This document shows positions 36,286 to 46,000 of a stretch of DNA of 64,000 bases, piece by piece. The notes under the pieces were generated by a model, which was not told the DNA's origin, did no database searches, and saw only the letters and a program-made list of their open reading frames with translations. The DNA lies in the NCBI GenBank assembly GCA_035457725.1, contig DATIBC010000120.1, positions 43,676 to 107,675 on the forward strand, given 5' to 3'. The stretch comes from DATFES01 sp035457725 (GTDB taxonomy: Bacteria > Pseudomonadota > Alphaproteobacteria > CACIAM-22H2). A program made the translations under genes and the position numbers. Each line of letters starts with the position of its first letter. Positions within the stretch are counted from its first letter, which is position 1.

Positions 36286-37968
36286 ATGGCAGCCTATCAG
36301 TACGTCTACGTGATGAAGGGCCTCACCAAGATCTATCCGGGCGGCCGCAAGGTCCTGGAGAACATTTGGCTGTCGTTCCTGCCGGGCGCCAAAATCGGCG
36401 TCCTCGGGTTGAACGGCGCCGGAAAATCGACGTTGCTCAAGGTCATGGCCGGCATGGATAAAGATATCGCCGGCGAGGCATGGTCGGCCGAGGGAGCGTC
36501 GGTGGGATATCTGCCGCAGGAGCCGCAGCTCGATTCGACCAAGACGGTGCAGGGAAACGTTCTCGAAGGGCTCGCGGCGCTCAAGGCCATGGTCGACCGT
36601 TTCGAGGGAGTCAGCGCACGGCTTGGCGAAGTCAGCGACGACGACGAGATGAACGCGCTGCTTGTCGAGCAGGCCGAGCTACAGGAGAAGATCGACGCCG
36701 CCAACGCTTGGGAACTCGAGCGCACGATCGACATAGCGATGGACGCGTTGCGCTGCCCGCCTGGCGACGCCGACGTGGCGACGTTGTCGGGCGGCGAACG
36801 CCGGCGCGTGGCGCTGTGCCGTCTTCTCCTCCAGAAGCCCGATCTGCTGCTGCTCGACGAACCGACCAACCATCTCGACGCCGAATCCGTCGCGTGGCTG
36901 GAGCGGTTCCTGCATGATTACGCCGGGACCGTCGTCGCGGTGACCCACGACCGCTACTTCCTCGACAACGTCGCCGGCTGGATCCTCGAGCTCGATCGAG
37001 GCCATGGGATTCCGTGGGAGGGCAATTACTCCTCGTGGCTCGACCAGAAGCAAAAGCGCCTCGCTCAAGAGGAGCGGCAGGAGACCTCGCGCCAGCGCAC
37101 ACTCGAGCGCGAACTCGAATGGATCCGGCAGAGCCCCCGCGCGCGGCAAGCGAAGAGCAAGGCGCGCATCACCGCCTATGAGTCGTTGGTCGCCCACGCG
37201 CGCGAGCAGGCGTCCGAAACGGTGCAAATCCAGATCGCTCCCGGGCCTCGGCTGGGCAACCTGGTGATCGAAGCGGAGCGCCTGCGCAAGGGCTACGGCA
37301 ATCGGTTGCTGATCGAAGATCTCTCCTTCCGCCTGCCGCCCGGCGGGATCGTCGGCGTGATCGGCCCCAACGGTGCCGGCAAGACGACGCTTTTTCGCAT
37401 GATTGTCGGCCAGGAGACGCCGGACGGTGGCTCGATCAAGATCGGCGACACGGTCAAGATCGGCTATGTCGATCAATCGCGCGACACGCTCGATGCCGAG
37501 AAAAACGTCTGGGAGGAAATCGCCGGCGGGCAGGATCAGGTCGATCTCGGCGGCCGCACGGTGCCGAGCCGCGCCTATGTCGCTGCGTTCAACTTCAAGG
37601 GAACCGACCAGCAGAAAAAGGTCGGCATTCTCTCGGGTGGCGAGCGCAATCGGGTGCACCTCGCCAAGATGCTGAAATCGGGCGCCAACCTGTTGTTGCT
37701 CGACGAGCCGACCAACGACCTCGACGTCGATACGTTGCGCGCGCTCGAGGAAGCGTTGCTCGATTTTCCGGGCTGCGTGGTGGTCATCAGCCACGACCGC
37801 TGGTTCCTCGATCGCATCGCCACGCACATTCTTGCCTTCGAAGGCGACAGCCAAGTGGTGTGGTTTGAGGGCAATTACCAGGAATACGAAGCCGATCGAA
37901 AACGTCGCCTCGGCGCCGAGGCCGATCAGCCGCACCGCATCAAGTTCAAGCCGCTGACGCGGGGATAG
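36286..37968 (+). CDS. ettA: energy-dependent translational throttle protein EttA
   Basis: A 560-residue ABC-F ATPase that binds the ribosomal E site and gates early elongation according to ATP/ADP. Two ABC domains are clear: GLNGAGKSTLLKVMAG (near residue 41), LSGGERRRVALCRLLLQKP and LLLDEPTNHLD; then GPNGAGKTTLFRMIVG, LSGGERNRVHLAKMLKSG and LLLLDEPTNDLD. The linker between them is basic and coiled (RQRTLERELEWIRQSPRARQ). The N-terminus AAYQYVYVMKGLTKIYPGGR is the EttA type. It is divergent from the importer operon, with a 296-base gap that shows no other gene. Confidence 0.95.
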   Translation: MAAYQYVYVMKGLTKIYPGGRKVLENIWLSFLPGAKIGVLGLNGAGKSTLLKVMAGMDKDIAGEAWSAEGASVGYLPQEPQLDSTKTVQGNVLEGLAALKAMVDRFEGVSARLGEVSDDDEMNALLVEQAELQEKIDAANAWELERTIDIAMDALRCPPGDADVATLSGGERRRVALCRLLLQKPDLLLLDEPTNHLDAESVAWLERFLHDYAGTVVAVTHDRYFLDNVAGWILELDRGHGIPWEGNYSSWLDQKQKRLAQEERQETSRQRTLERELEWIRQSPRARQAKSKARITAYESLVAHAREQASETVQIQIAPGPRLGNLVIEAERLRKGYGNRLLIEDLSFRLPPGGIVGVIGPNGAGKTTLFRMIVGQETPDGGSIKIGDTVKIGYVDQSRDTLDAEKNVWEEIAGGQDQVDLGGRTVPSRAYVAAFNFKGTDQQKKVGILSGGERNRVHLAKMLKSGANLLLLDEPTNDLDVDTLRALEEALLDFPGCVVVISHDRWFLDRIATHILAFEGDSQVVWFEGNYQEYEADRKRRLGAEADQPHRIKFKPLTRG

Positions 37969-38013
37969 CAATGCCCGCGTGCCCGCATGCTCGCGTGCGG
38001 CGGTGAGGCGTCG

Positions 38014-39222
38014 ATGAATGCCTTCGTCGATTCGCGCGCGCCGCTGCGCTTTTGGGCTCTCGCCGGCGCGACATTTCTGGCGTTCACCACGGTGACGGCG
38101 ACGGCGCTGCTCGCTGTCGTGCTGCGGCTCTACGGTTTGGCCGACCATCAAATCGGCGTTGTGCTCGCCATTTATGGCGCGCCGGTCGTGTTGGGCAACC
38201 TGCTCGCCGGGCCGATCATCGCCAGGATTGGCGTGACGACGGTGATCCGGCTGGGATTGGCGATCATGTTGCTCGCCTATCTCAGCTTTCACCTGACCGC
38301 GGCGAGTTTCGTCGGCGCTTGCCTTTCACGGTTCTTTCAGGGAGTCGGATTCGGGCTGTTCTTACCGACGGCAATGATCTACGCCAAGGCGCAACTGACG
38401 CCGGTGCGAATGACGTACTACTTCGGCATTTTCTCGGCGATGGTGCCGTTGCCCAACGTGATCGGTCCCGCGCTGGCCGAACTCTACCTGGAGCGTGGCG
38501 ACCCAAAATTCTTCTTCCTGGCGACGGCGATCCCACTCTTGGTTGGCGCGCTGCTCGGTAGCGCCGTCGTCGCCGAGACGCGATCGACGCCGGAGACCGG
38601 CGGCAGCCGCTATGCCGATCTGCTCGCCGACCGCCGCCTGTGGATGCCGTTTCTCGGCGTGTTCACTATTGGCTCGGTGTTCGGCTTCGTCTCCAGTTTC
38701 ATGGCCCTTTTTCTGCTCGATCAGGGTGTCGCCGTCGTCTATTTCTTCTCGACGTTCACCGTATGCTTTTTCGGCGGCCGCGTGCTCGCGGTTCCATTTT
38801 TCGAACGTGCGCCCAAATGGGCGACGGTCATGGTGGCGTTGATCCTGATGTGCGTCGGATTCCTGCTGCTTGTCGTTCCCGGTGGTACGACGCCGGCCCT
38901 CGCGGTGGCCGGGGGAGTGATTTTCGGGCTCGGGTACACGGTCGCCTATCCGCAATTGAGCGTGTGGGTGTCGGATTGCTTCGCGCCATCGGCCCGCGGC
39001 CGACCGATTGGATTGTTCAATGCGTTCTTCAACGCTGGAATTTATCTGACGCCGCTATGGACCGGGGCGTCCATGGCAACGATCGGCCTCAGGGGTCCGA
39101 TCCTAGTTCTGTGCGCTGCGTCGCTCGGCGTGGCCGCGATGCTTGCCGTCTACGGCCGCAAATACGGGCCTTCGCGCGCACCCGCTCTCACGCCGAGCGA
39201 TGGCGCGCGACACGGCGACTGA
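38014..39222 (+). CDS. MFS transporter
   Basis: A 402-residue major facilitator with about twelve hydrophobic segments. It starts MNAFVDSRAPLRFWALAGAT; TM2-3 has the loop LAGPIIARIGVTTVIRLGLA, and the second half mirrors it around FFEGRVLAVPFFERAP-like positions, with QLSVWVSDCFAPSARGRPIG near the end. The ATG at 38014 follows GGTGAGGCG; the frame is open nine codons upstream. Substrate cannot be inferred. It follows ettA by 45 bases on the same strand. Confidence 0.85.
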   Translation: MNAFVDSRAPLRFWALAGATFLAFTTVTATALLAVVLRLYGLADHQIGVVLAIYGAPVVLGNLLAGPIIARIGVTTVIRLGLAIMLLAYLSFHLTAASFVGACLSRFFQGVGFGLFLPTAMIYAKAQLTPVRMTYYFGIFSAMVPLPNVIGPALAELYLERGDPKFFFLATAIPLLVGALLGSAVVAETRSTPETGGSRYADLLADRRLWMPFLGVFTIGSVFGFVSSFMALFLLDQGVAVVYFFSTFTVCFFGGRVLAVPFFERAPKWATVMVALILMCVGFLLLVVPGGTTPALAVAGGVIFGLGYTVAYPQLSVWVSDCFAPSARGRPIGLFNAFFNAGIYLTPLWTGASMATIGLRGPILVLCAASLGVAAMLAVYGRKYGPSRAPALTPSDGARHGD

Positions 39223-39230
39223 CGTCGAGT

Positions 39231-39246
39231 GCGGTTTTGGAACCGC
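39231..39246. terminator. stem-loop between convergent MFS and mlaC genes
   Basis: GCGGTT-TTGG-AACCGC is a 6-bp perfect stem with a 4-base loop in the 26-base gap between two convergent stops. No T-run adjoins it, so it is a weak candidate. Confidence 0.35.
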
Positions 39247-39248
39247 GA

Positions 39249-39890
39249 TCAGTTCCTAGTCTGGGCGATCTTATCGCGCAGGGCGGCGTTGAGCCCGGTG
39301 ACTTTTCCGCCTTGGCGCTGAATCAACGCGGAAAAATCGTCGCGCTGGGTGATGCTCATGCTCACGCCCTCGACAACGATGTCGTAGATCTTGAACGAGT
39401 TATCCTTCTTGAAGACGCGCCAATCGACTTTGATCGGCGCTCCGGTGTCACGAATCACCTCTGTCGTTACCACGTGCTCACCGTCGCTCGCCGTACGCGT
39501 GGTCACGACGCGCAGTCGCTCGCCCGAATAGGACGTGAATCGATGCGCATAGGTCTGGACGATCAGGTCCTCGAAAAGCTTGAGATACTCCCGCCGTTCG
39601 TCTTCGTTCGCCGTGCGCCAGTAACGGCCCAACGCAAAGCGCGCGATCGCCGGGACGTCGAAGCCTTCATGGAATAGGTCGCGAAAGCGCTGATCGCGTT
39701 CCTCCGCGGTGACACCCGGCTTGGTCAAGCCAGTGACCGCGCGTTCGGCGAGCTTCAAGATGAACTCGCCGGCCTGAGAGTTGCCGCCATTTGCCGGCGC
39801 GCTCGCCTGTCCTTGCGCCAGGGCGGACGTCGATACCAGTGTGGCCACGAGGCCGAATGCGAATATGCGGCGTCGCATGGGTTTCAACAT
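39249..39890 (-). CDS. mlaC: MlaC-type periplasmic phospholipid-binding protein
   Basis: A 213-residue protein of the Ttg2D/MlaC family, which carries phospholipid across the periplasm for the Mla system. A signal peptide (RIFAFGLVATLVSTSALAQ) precedes the mature domain. Family blocks are FALGRYWRTANEDERREYLK, VQTYAHRFTSYSGERLRVV and FKIYDIVVEGVSMSITQRDD. It follows mlaA by 24 bases on the same strand. A second ATG lies four codons in and cannot be excluded as the start. Confidence 0.92.
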   Translation of the reverse strand: MLKPMRRRIFAFGLVATLVSTSALAQGQASAPANGGNSQAGEFILKLAERAVTGLTKPGVTAEERDQRFRDLFHEGFDVPAIARFALGRYWRTANEDERREYLKLFEDLIVQTYAHRFTSYSGERLRVVTTRTASDGEHVVTTEVIRDTGAPIKVDWRVFKKDNSFKIYDIVVEGVSMSITQRDDFSALIQRQGGKVTGLNAALRDKIAQTRN

Positions 39891-39914
39891 GGTTGTTGAC
39901 GGGATCGGCCTTGC

Positions 39915-40760
39915 CTAATAACCGCCGTCCGGAAACTGGACGGCCGGATCCGACTCGCCGCCCGACGTCGGAGCGATCGCCACCGGCCGCGATTCGGGCG
40001 GCGACGCACTCGGGCGCGGTCGATCCTCCTCGGGCGCACCGTTGCGAATTTCGTTCTGGCGGCGCTGGCGGTACACGCTGCGCAGCGTCGCGTAGTAGTC
40101 CACCGAATTGCGCTGCAATTCGTCGAGAACCTCGATCACCTGCTCGCGGGTCGATACCCCGGTCAACACTCCGCGGCCGAGGATGAACTGGTCGCCGTCG
40201 GGATATTGGCGAGCGACGATGTTCACGGGATCGCCGAAATAATCGCCGACCAGGCCGACGGCATCGCGGGCGTTCGACGGACCGAAGATCGGCAGCACGA
40301 TATATGGACCCTCGGGGAGGCCCCAGACGGCGAAGGTCTGTCCGGCGTCCTCTTCGTGATGGGGAAGACCGATGTCGCCGGCGACGTCGAATAGGCCGAG
40401 AACGCCCAAGGTCGAATTGATCGCAAACCGCCCGCCCGCGACCGCCGCGCGATCGAACTCGCCCTGCAGCAGATCGTTGATCGCAGTCCACGGCATGCGA
40501 AGGTTGGACAGCGCGTTGCGCACGCCACGCTGCGCCGGATCGGGCAGCGCCGCGCGATAAATGTACGCCGAGGGCTTGATGAACATTTCATCGAGGAAAT
40601 AGTTCACTTCGAAGACGTATCGGTTCACCGGCTCGATGGGGTCATAAACCGCATCGGGATCGTCGAGCGACGTCGTCGACGCACAACCGCACACAATAAG
40701 CCCGGCGGTCAACGCGCCGACTCGGATCGCCTTGCCGCCCAACACTGACGATAGCTTCAT
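39915..40760 (-). CDS. mlaA: MlaA (VacJ) outer-membrane lipoprotein
   Basis: A 281-residue MlaA that removes phospholipid from the outer leaflet of the outer membrane and passes it to MlaC. The signal peptide ends in the lipobox LIVCGCAS (lipidated Cys near residue 26). The body has DPIEPVNRYVFEVNYFLDEM, LRMPWTAINDLLQGEFDRAA, RFAINSTLGVLGLFDVA and VGDYFGDPVN. The C-terminal 40 residues are Pro/Glu-rich and may be disordered. It heads the mlaA-mlaC pair and is divergent from the methyl-cycle operon. Confidence 0.94.
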   Translation of the reverse strand: MKLSSVLGGKAIRVGALTAGLIVCGCASTTSLDDPDAVYDPIEPVNRYVFEVNYFLDEMFIKPSAYIYRAALPDPAQRGVRNALSNLRMPWTAINDLLQGEFDRAAVAGGRFAINSTLGVLGLFDVAGDIGLPHHEEDAGQTFAVWGLPEGPYIVLPIFGPSNARDAVGLVGDYFGDPVNIVARQYPDGDQFILGRGVLTGVSTREQVIEVLDELQRNSVDYYATLRSVYRQRRQNEIRNGAPEEDRPRPSASPPESRPVAIAPTSGGESDPAVQFPDGGY

Positions 40761-41011
40761 GGGTTTTTGTGCCGGTGTTACTTTTGTGGGGCCGTGTGAA
40801 CAGGGTACCGGAGACCGCCCGGCGGATGTGGCACACCGGGCGACTGAGGCGCGATTCGGGCGCGCCAGCTACAATATCAGCGCGACCGCCTGAACAACTG
40901 CTTAACTGCTAATCACGATTCGTCAGCTTGCTCAACGGTTCGCTTAGTTAACACAAAGCTTTAACCCGGGCCATACCGGTCCACCGGCGTTGCGATGATG
41001 GACCGTTGGCT

Positions 41012-41042
41012 GTTGCAGGGAATCATCACTTTGCGCTGCAAC
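41012..41042. repeat. inverted repeat upstream of the methyl-cycle operon
   Basis: GTTGCAG (41012-41018) and CTGCAAC (41036-41042) are perfect 7-bp arms with a 17-base spacer, just before the candidate -35. It may be an operator for the ArsR-type regulator encoded downstream. Confidence 0.4.
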
Positions 41043-41054
41043 GAAACTTTCCCA

Positions 41055-41082
41055 TTGCAAGATATGCTTATGGCTTTATATT
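41055..41082 (+). promoter_or_regulatory. candidate promoter of the arsR-metF-metH operon
   Basis: TTGCAA (41055-41060) and TATATT (41077-41082) are 16 bases apart, with the transcription start expected about 30 bases before the regulator's ATG. The -10 matches five of six consensus positions. Confidence 0.45.
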
Positions 41083-41118
41083 CATGTCCTGACCGTAAGC
41101 CATTAGACTGGCCGCGCC

Positions 41119-42090
41119 ATGGACAAGCTGTTGTCGGCGCTTCGCGCCGCCGCCGAGCCCACCCGTCTGCGAATCTTGGCGCTCTGCGCCCGCGAGGAAT
41201 TGACGGTGAGCGAGATCACCCAAATTCTCGGGCAGAGCCAGCCGCGGGTCTCGCGCCATCTCAAGCTCCTCGCCGAAGCGGGACTGCTCGAGCGGTTACC
41301 AGAGGGAAGCTGGGCCTTTTTCCGCCTGGCGCGCGATGGCGCCGCGGGCGAGTGCGCACAGCAAGTGCTGCGGTTGTTGCCGCATGACGACAGGCTACTG
41401 ACGCGCGACCGCGAGCGGCTTGCCGCCATACGTCGTCATCGCGCCGAATCCGCCGCCGACTATTTCCGCAAGAACGCCGCGCGCTGGGACGAGATCCGCT
41501 CGTTGCACGTCGACGAACTGGAGGTCGAGCGCGTGCTGCTCGATCTTCTGCCACCGACGTCGATCCGCCAGTTGCTGGACATCGGCACCGGCACCGGCCG
41601 CGTGCTCGAGCTGTTCGGCCAGCACGGCGTGCGCGGCGTAGGCATCGATCTCTCGCGCGAGATGCTCGCCGTCGCACGCTCCAAGCTCGCTCGTGATGAA
41701 TTGAGCCATTGCTTCGTGCGTCAAGGCGACATGTACCAGCTGCCGTTCGCCGAGCCCGGCTTCGATGCGGTGACCATCCATCACGTCTTGCATTTCGCCG
41801 ACGATCCGGGCGCGGCCATCGCCGAGGCGGCGCGGGTGCTCAAGCCGGGCGGCCGATTGGCGATTTGCGACTTCGCGCCGCACGATCTCGAGCATCTTCG
41901 GCGCGAACATGCCCACCGGCGGCTGGGATTCAGCGACGAAGAAATGCGCGCCTGGATCGAAGCGGCAGGCCTGACGACGCGCGCACCGGTTCATTTGCCG
42001 GGGAACCGGCTGACCGTCGTCGTCTGGAGCGGCGATCGCCCCGAGCCGACGAGTGCCATGCCCAGCGTCGGCGCGCGGGTGCACGCATGA
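41119..42090 (+). CDS. ArsR-family regulator fused to SAM-dependent methyltransferase
   Basis: A 323-residue fusion. Residues 1-90 are a winged-helix ArsR domain (AAAEPTRLRILALCAREELT, ILGQSQPRVSRHLKLLAEAG). Residues 130-310 are a class I methyltransferase fold with LLDIGTGTGRVLELFGQHG, GIDLSREMLAVARSKL and VLKPGGRLAICDFAPHD. No ArsR-type metal-binding Cys pattern is seen, so SAM or SAH binding by the second domain is the likely signal. It is first in the operon with metF (ATGA overlap) and metH, and probably controls them and itself. Whether the methyltransferase is active is unknown. Confidence 0.88.
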   Translation: MDKLLSALRAAAEPTRLRILALCAREELTVSEITQILGQSQPRVSRHLKLLAEAGLLERLPEGSWAFFRLARDGAAGECAQQVLRLLPHDDRLLTRDRERLAAIRRHRAESAADYFRKNAARWDEIRSLHVDELEVERVLLDLLPPTSIRQLLDIGTGTGRVLELFGQHGVRGVGIDLSREMLAVARSKLARDELSHCFVRQGDMYQLPFAEPGFDAVTIHHVLHFADDPGAAIAEAARVLKPGGRLAICDFAPHDLEHLRREHAHRRLGFSDEEMRAWIEAAGLTTRAPVHLPGNRLTVVVWSGDRPEPTSAMPSVGARVHA

Positions 42091-43031
42091 TCGCGCCGCC
42101 CATCGTGACGGCCGAGAGCCTCATCGGCGGCGCTGCCAATGGTGCCAAGCTCAAGGTGTCGTTCGAGTTCTTTCCGCCGAAGACGGAGGAGATGGAGCGT
42201 CAGCTCTGGCAGGCCGTCAAGCGGCTTGAACCACTGGCCCCGCGCTTCGTTTCAGTGACGTACGGCGCCGGCGGATCGACACGTGAGCGCACGCACGCGA
42301 CGGTGCGCCGGGTGCAGGCCGAGACAAAGCTTCAGGCGGCGGCGCATCTCACGTGCGTCGGCGCAACGCGCGATGAGATCGACGCCGTGGCGCGCGACTA
42401 TTGGGGCTCGGGCATTCGCCATGTTGTCGCGCTCCGCGGCGACCCGCCGGTGGGGACCGGGCGCTATACGCCGCATCCGGGCGGCTACCCGTTCGCCGCC
42501 GATCTGGTGCACGGACTGAAGCGCATTGCCGATTTCGAGATCAGCGTCGCGGCATATCCCGAGACCCATCCCGACGCGACAAGTCCCAAGGCGGACCTCG
42601 ACAATTTGAAGCGCAAGCTCGACGCCGGCGCATCGCGCGCGATAACTCAATATTTCTTCGATGTCGAGTTGTACCTGCGATTTCGCGATAAGACCGCCCA
42701 AGCCGGGATCACCGCGCCCATCACGCCCGGAATCCTGCCCGTCACCAACTTCGCGCAGGTGGTGAAGTTCAGCGCCGCCTGCGGCGCCGGCGTGCCGGCG
42801 TGGCTCGCGCGGCTGTTCGAGGGGCTCGAAGGCGACGCCGAGACGCGAAAACTTGTCGCCGCCACCGTCGCCGCCGAGCAGTGCCGCCGTCTGCAGGATC
42901 ATGGCGTCGACGAATTCCATTTCTACACGCTGAACCGGGCCGATCTCGCGTACGCGATCTGCCACATCCTCGGCATGCGCCCGGTCTCGGCCGCGGACGG
43001 CGCTGCGGCCACGGTGGCGGCGGCGCGCTGA
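42087..43031 (+). CDS. metF: 5,10-methylenetetrahydrofolate reductase
   Basis: MetF (314 residues) reduces methylene-THF to methyl-THF with FAD, supplying the methyl group for methionine. The opening KVSFEFFPPKTEEMERQLW, then FVSVTYGAGGSTRERTHATV, AAHLTCVGATRDEIDAVARD and HVVALRGDPP are hallmark blocks; ITQYFFDVELYLRF and GILPVTNFAQVVKFSAACG follow. The ATG overlaps the TGA of the regulator gene. It ends 41 bases before metH. Length and motifs are normal for a bacterial enzyme. Confidence 0.95.
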   Translation: MIAPPIVTAESLIGGAANGAKLKVSFEFFPPKTEEMERQLWQAVKRLEPLAPRFVSVTYGAGGSTRERTHATVRRVQAETKLQAAAHLTCVGATRDEIDAVARDYWGSGIRHVVALRGDPPVGTGRYTPHPGGYPFAADLVHGLKRIADFEISVAAYPETHPDATSPKADLDNLKRKLDAGASRAITQYFFDVELYLRFRDKTAQAGITAPITPGILPVTNFAQVVKFSAACGAGVPAWLARLFEGLEGDAETRKLVAATVAAEQCRRLQDHGVDEFHFYTLNRADLAYAICHILGMRPVSAADGAAATVAAAR

Positions 43032-43072
43032 TCGGCGATGACGCGGATCCCACCAGAGCGGACCCTCGCGAC

Positions 43073-46000
43073 ATGACGTCCATTCTCGACGCACTTCGCG
43101 ATCGCGTGCTGCTGTGCGACGGCGCGATGGGCAGCCGCGTGCAAGCGATGAGCCTCGATGTCGAGCGCGATTATCTCGGGCACGAGAACTGCACCGAGAT
43201 CCTCAATCGCTCGCGGCCCGACATCGTGCGCTCGATCCACATCGGCTACCTCGAGGCCGGCGCCGACATGGTGCAGACCAACAGCTTTGGCGGCTCGCCG
43301 GTGACGCTCGGCGAGTTCGGACTGCAGGCCGAGGCCTTTGCGCTCAACAAGCGGGCGGGCGAGCTCGCCCGTGAGGCGGTCGGCGAATTCGCCGGCGATG
43401 GACGCGACCGCTTCGTCCTCGGCTCGATCGGGCCGGGAACCAAGCTTCCGAGCCTGGGCCATATCGACTATCAGACGCTCGAAAACGCACTCACCGTCCA
43501 GGCGGCCGGTCTACTTGCCGGCGGCGTCGACGCCATTCTCATCGAAACCTGCCAGGATCCGCTGCAGATCAAGGCCGCGGTCAACGGCGCCAAGCGGGCG
43601 TGCGCCGAGGCTGGCCGCGAGGTGCCGATCGCCGTGCAGGTGACGATCGAAACCACCGGTACGCTGCTTGTCGGCGCCGATATTTCCGCCGCGGCGACGG
43701 TCATCCATGCGCTCGACGTGCCGATGGTCGGCCTCAACTGCGCCACCGGACCGCAGGAGATGGCCGAACACGTCAAATGGCTCTCCGAGAACTGGCCCGG
43801 ACTGCTTTCGGTCCAACCGAACGCCGGCCTGCCCGAACTCGTCGACGGCAAGACGCGCTATCCCCTGACGCCGTCCGATCTCGCCAAATGGCTGTCGCGC
43901 TTCGTGGCGGAGGACGGCATCAACATGGTCGGCGGTTGCTGCGGCACCGATGTCGCACACATCGCCGCGCTTGACGCCATGCTGCGCGAGCGCGGAGGGA
44001 ATCGCCTCCGTCCGGCGCCCCGCAAGCGCAGTCCGCTTTGGATCCCGTCGATAGCCTCGCTCTATGGTCAAGTGCCGCTCAGACAGGAGAACGCTTACCT
44101 TTCCATCGGCGAGCGCTGCAATGCCAACGGCAGCCGCCAATGGCGCCGGCTGCAAGAGCAGGGCGATTGGGAAGGTTGCATCGACATGGGGCGCGAGCAG
44201 GTCCGCGAGGGCTCGCACGCGCTCGATGTCTGCACCGCGTTCGTCGGTCGCGACGAACAAAAGGAGATGAACGAAGTGGTGGCCCGCATGCGGGGCGCCG
44301 TCACCGCGCCGTTGGTCATCGACTCCACCGAACTCAACGTGCTCGAGGCGGCGCTCAAGCTCTATGGCGGCAAGCCGGTGATCAATTCGATCAACTTCGA
44401 GGATGGCGAGGCGCCGGCCGAAAAACGCCTGCAACTCGCCAAGCGCTTCGGGACGGCGGTCGTGGCGCTCACCATCGACGAGCATGGCATGGCCAAGGAT
44501 GCCGACCGCAAACTCGAAATCGCCAAACGATTGACCGCGTTCGCTTGCGAGCGCTTCGGACTGCCGCCGTCCGACTTACTGATCGATCCGCTGACCTTTA
44601 CGATCGCCACCGGTAACGAGGACGACCGCAAGCTCGGCTTGTGGACGCTCGACGGCATCGAGCGTATCCGCCAGGCGCTGCCCGAGGTGCAGATCATTCT
44701 CGGCCTGTCGAACATCTCGTTCGGCCTCAACCCGGCGGCGCGCCACGTGCTGAATTCGGTGTTCCTCGATCATGCGCTCAAGCGGGGTCTGACGGGGGCG
44801 ATTCTGCACCACAGCAAAATCATGCCGTTGCACAAGATTCCCGAGGCCGAGGCGAAAGCAGCCGAGGATCTGATCTTCGATCGCCGCCGCGACGGATACG
44901 ATCCGCTGCAGGCGTTCATCGCCCTCTTCCAGGACCGCGCTGCCGAAGCGAAGGCCGAGCGCAAGCGGCCGGAATCGGTCGAGGAGCGGCTCAAGCTGCG
45001 CATCGTCGACGGCGACAAGCTTGGACTTGGCGAGGACCTCGACCTGGCGATGCGCTCCTACAAGCCGCTCGACATCGTCAATACCTTCCTTCTCGATGGG
45101 ATGAAGGTGGTAGGCGACCTGTTCGGCGCGGGGAAGATGCAGCTTCCGTTCGTCTTGCAATCGGCCGAGACGATGAAGATGGCAGTCGCTTATCTCGAGC
45201 CGCACATGGAGCGCGTCGAGGGCCAGCAGAAGGGCACGATCGTGCTCGCCACGGTCAAGGGCGACGTGCACGACATCGGCAAGAACCTGGTCGACATCAT
45301 CCTCACCAACAACGGCTACAAGGTGGTCAACCTGGGGATCAAGCAGCCGATCGCCAGCATCCTTTCGGCGGTCAAGGAGCATGGAGCGCACGCCGTCGGC
45401 ATGTCGGGGCTGTTGGTCAAGTCGACGGTGGTGATGCGCGAGAACCTCGAGGAAATGACCCGCGAGGGCGTCGACGTGCCGGTCCTGCTCGGCGGCGCGG
45501 CGCTGACGCGCAAATACGTCGAGGAGGATTGCGTCGGCGCCTACGGACCGGGCCGCGTCGCTTACGCGCGTGACGCATTCGACGGGCTCGACCTGATGGA
45601 CAAGATCATGAACGGCCGGTTCGACGCCCACGTCCAGACGGCGACCATCAAGCGCAAGAGCCGGCCGTCCAACCAGAAACGCGTACTGGGCCAGGCGGCG
45701 CGGCCATTGCGTCCGGTCGACGCCGAGGAGGTCCGCATCCGCCGCGCCGAGTTGACGGCAAACTTGACGGTGCCGACGCCGCCATTTTGGGGCGCGCGGG
45801 TCATCGAGCATGTGCCGGTCAAGGCGCTCATCCCGTATCTCAACGAAACCATGCTGTTCCAGTTCCACTGGGGTTTCCGCAAGGCCGGCAAGACGCTCGC
45901 CGAATACAAAGCCTGGGCGCAGCGCGAGGTGCGGCCGATCCTGTCGCGACTGCTCGCGCAGTGCGAGAACGAGAACATCCTTCGGCCGCAGTCGATCTAT

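Larger units (their letters stand above)
40761..41118. other. divergent intergenic region, mlaA and arsR-metF-metH operon
   Basis: 358 bases with no supported gene. The right half is unusually AT-rich for this window and carries an inverted repeat (41012-41042) and a candidate promoter (41055-41082) for the methyl-cycle operon. I see no fold that I recognise as a SAM, SAH or cobalamin riboswitch, though structure was not computed. Confidence 0.6.

Noticed and set aside
36679..38292. Long minus-strand open frame across ettA and the MFS gene
   Set aside because: It spans two recognised genes on the other strand and the gap between them.
40761..41118. Possible SAM or SAH riboswitch before the metF-metH operon
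   Set aside because: No conserved core that I recognise; an ArsR-type regulator offers a simpler explanation. A covariance search would decide.
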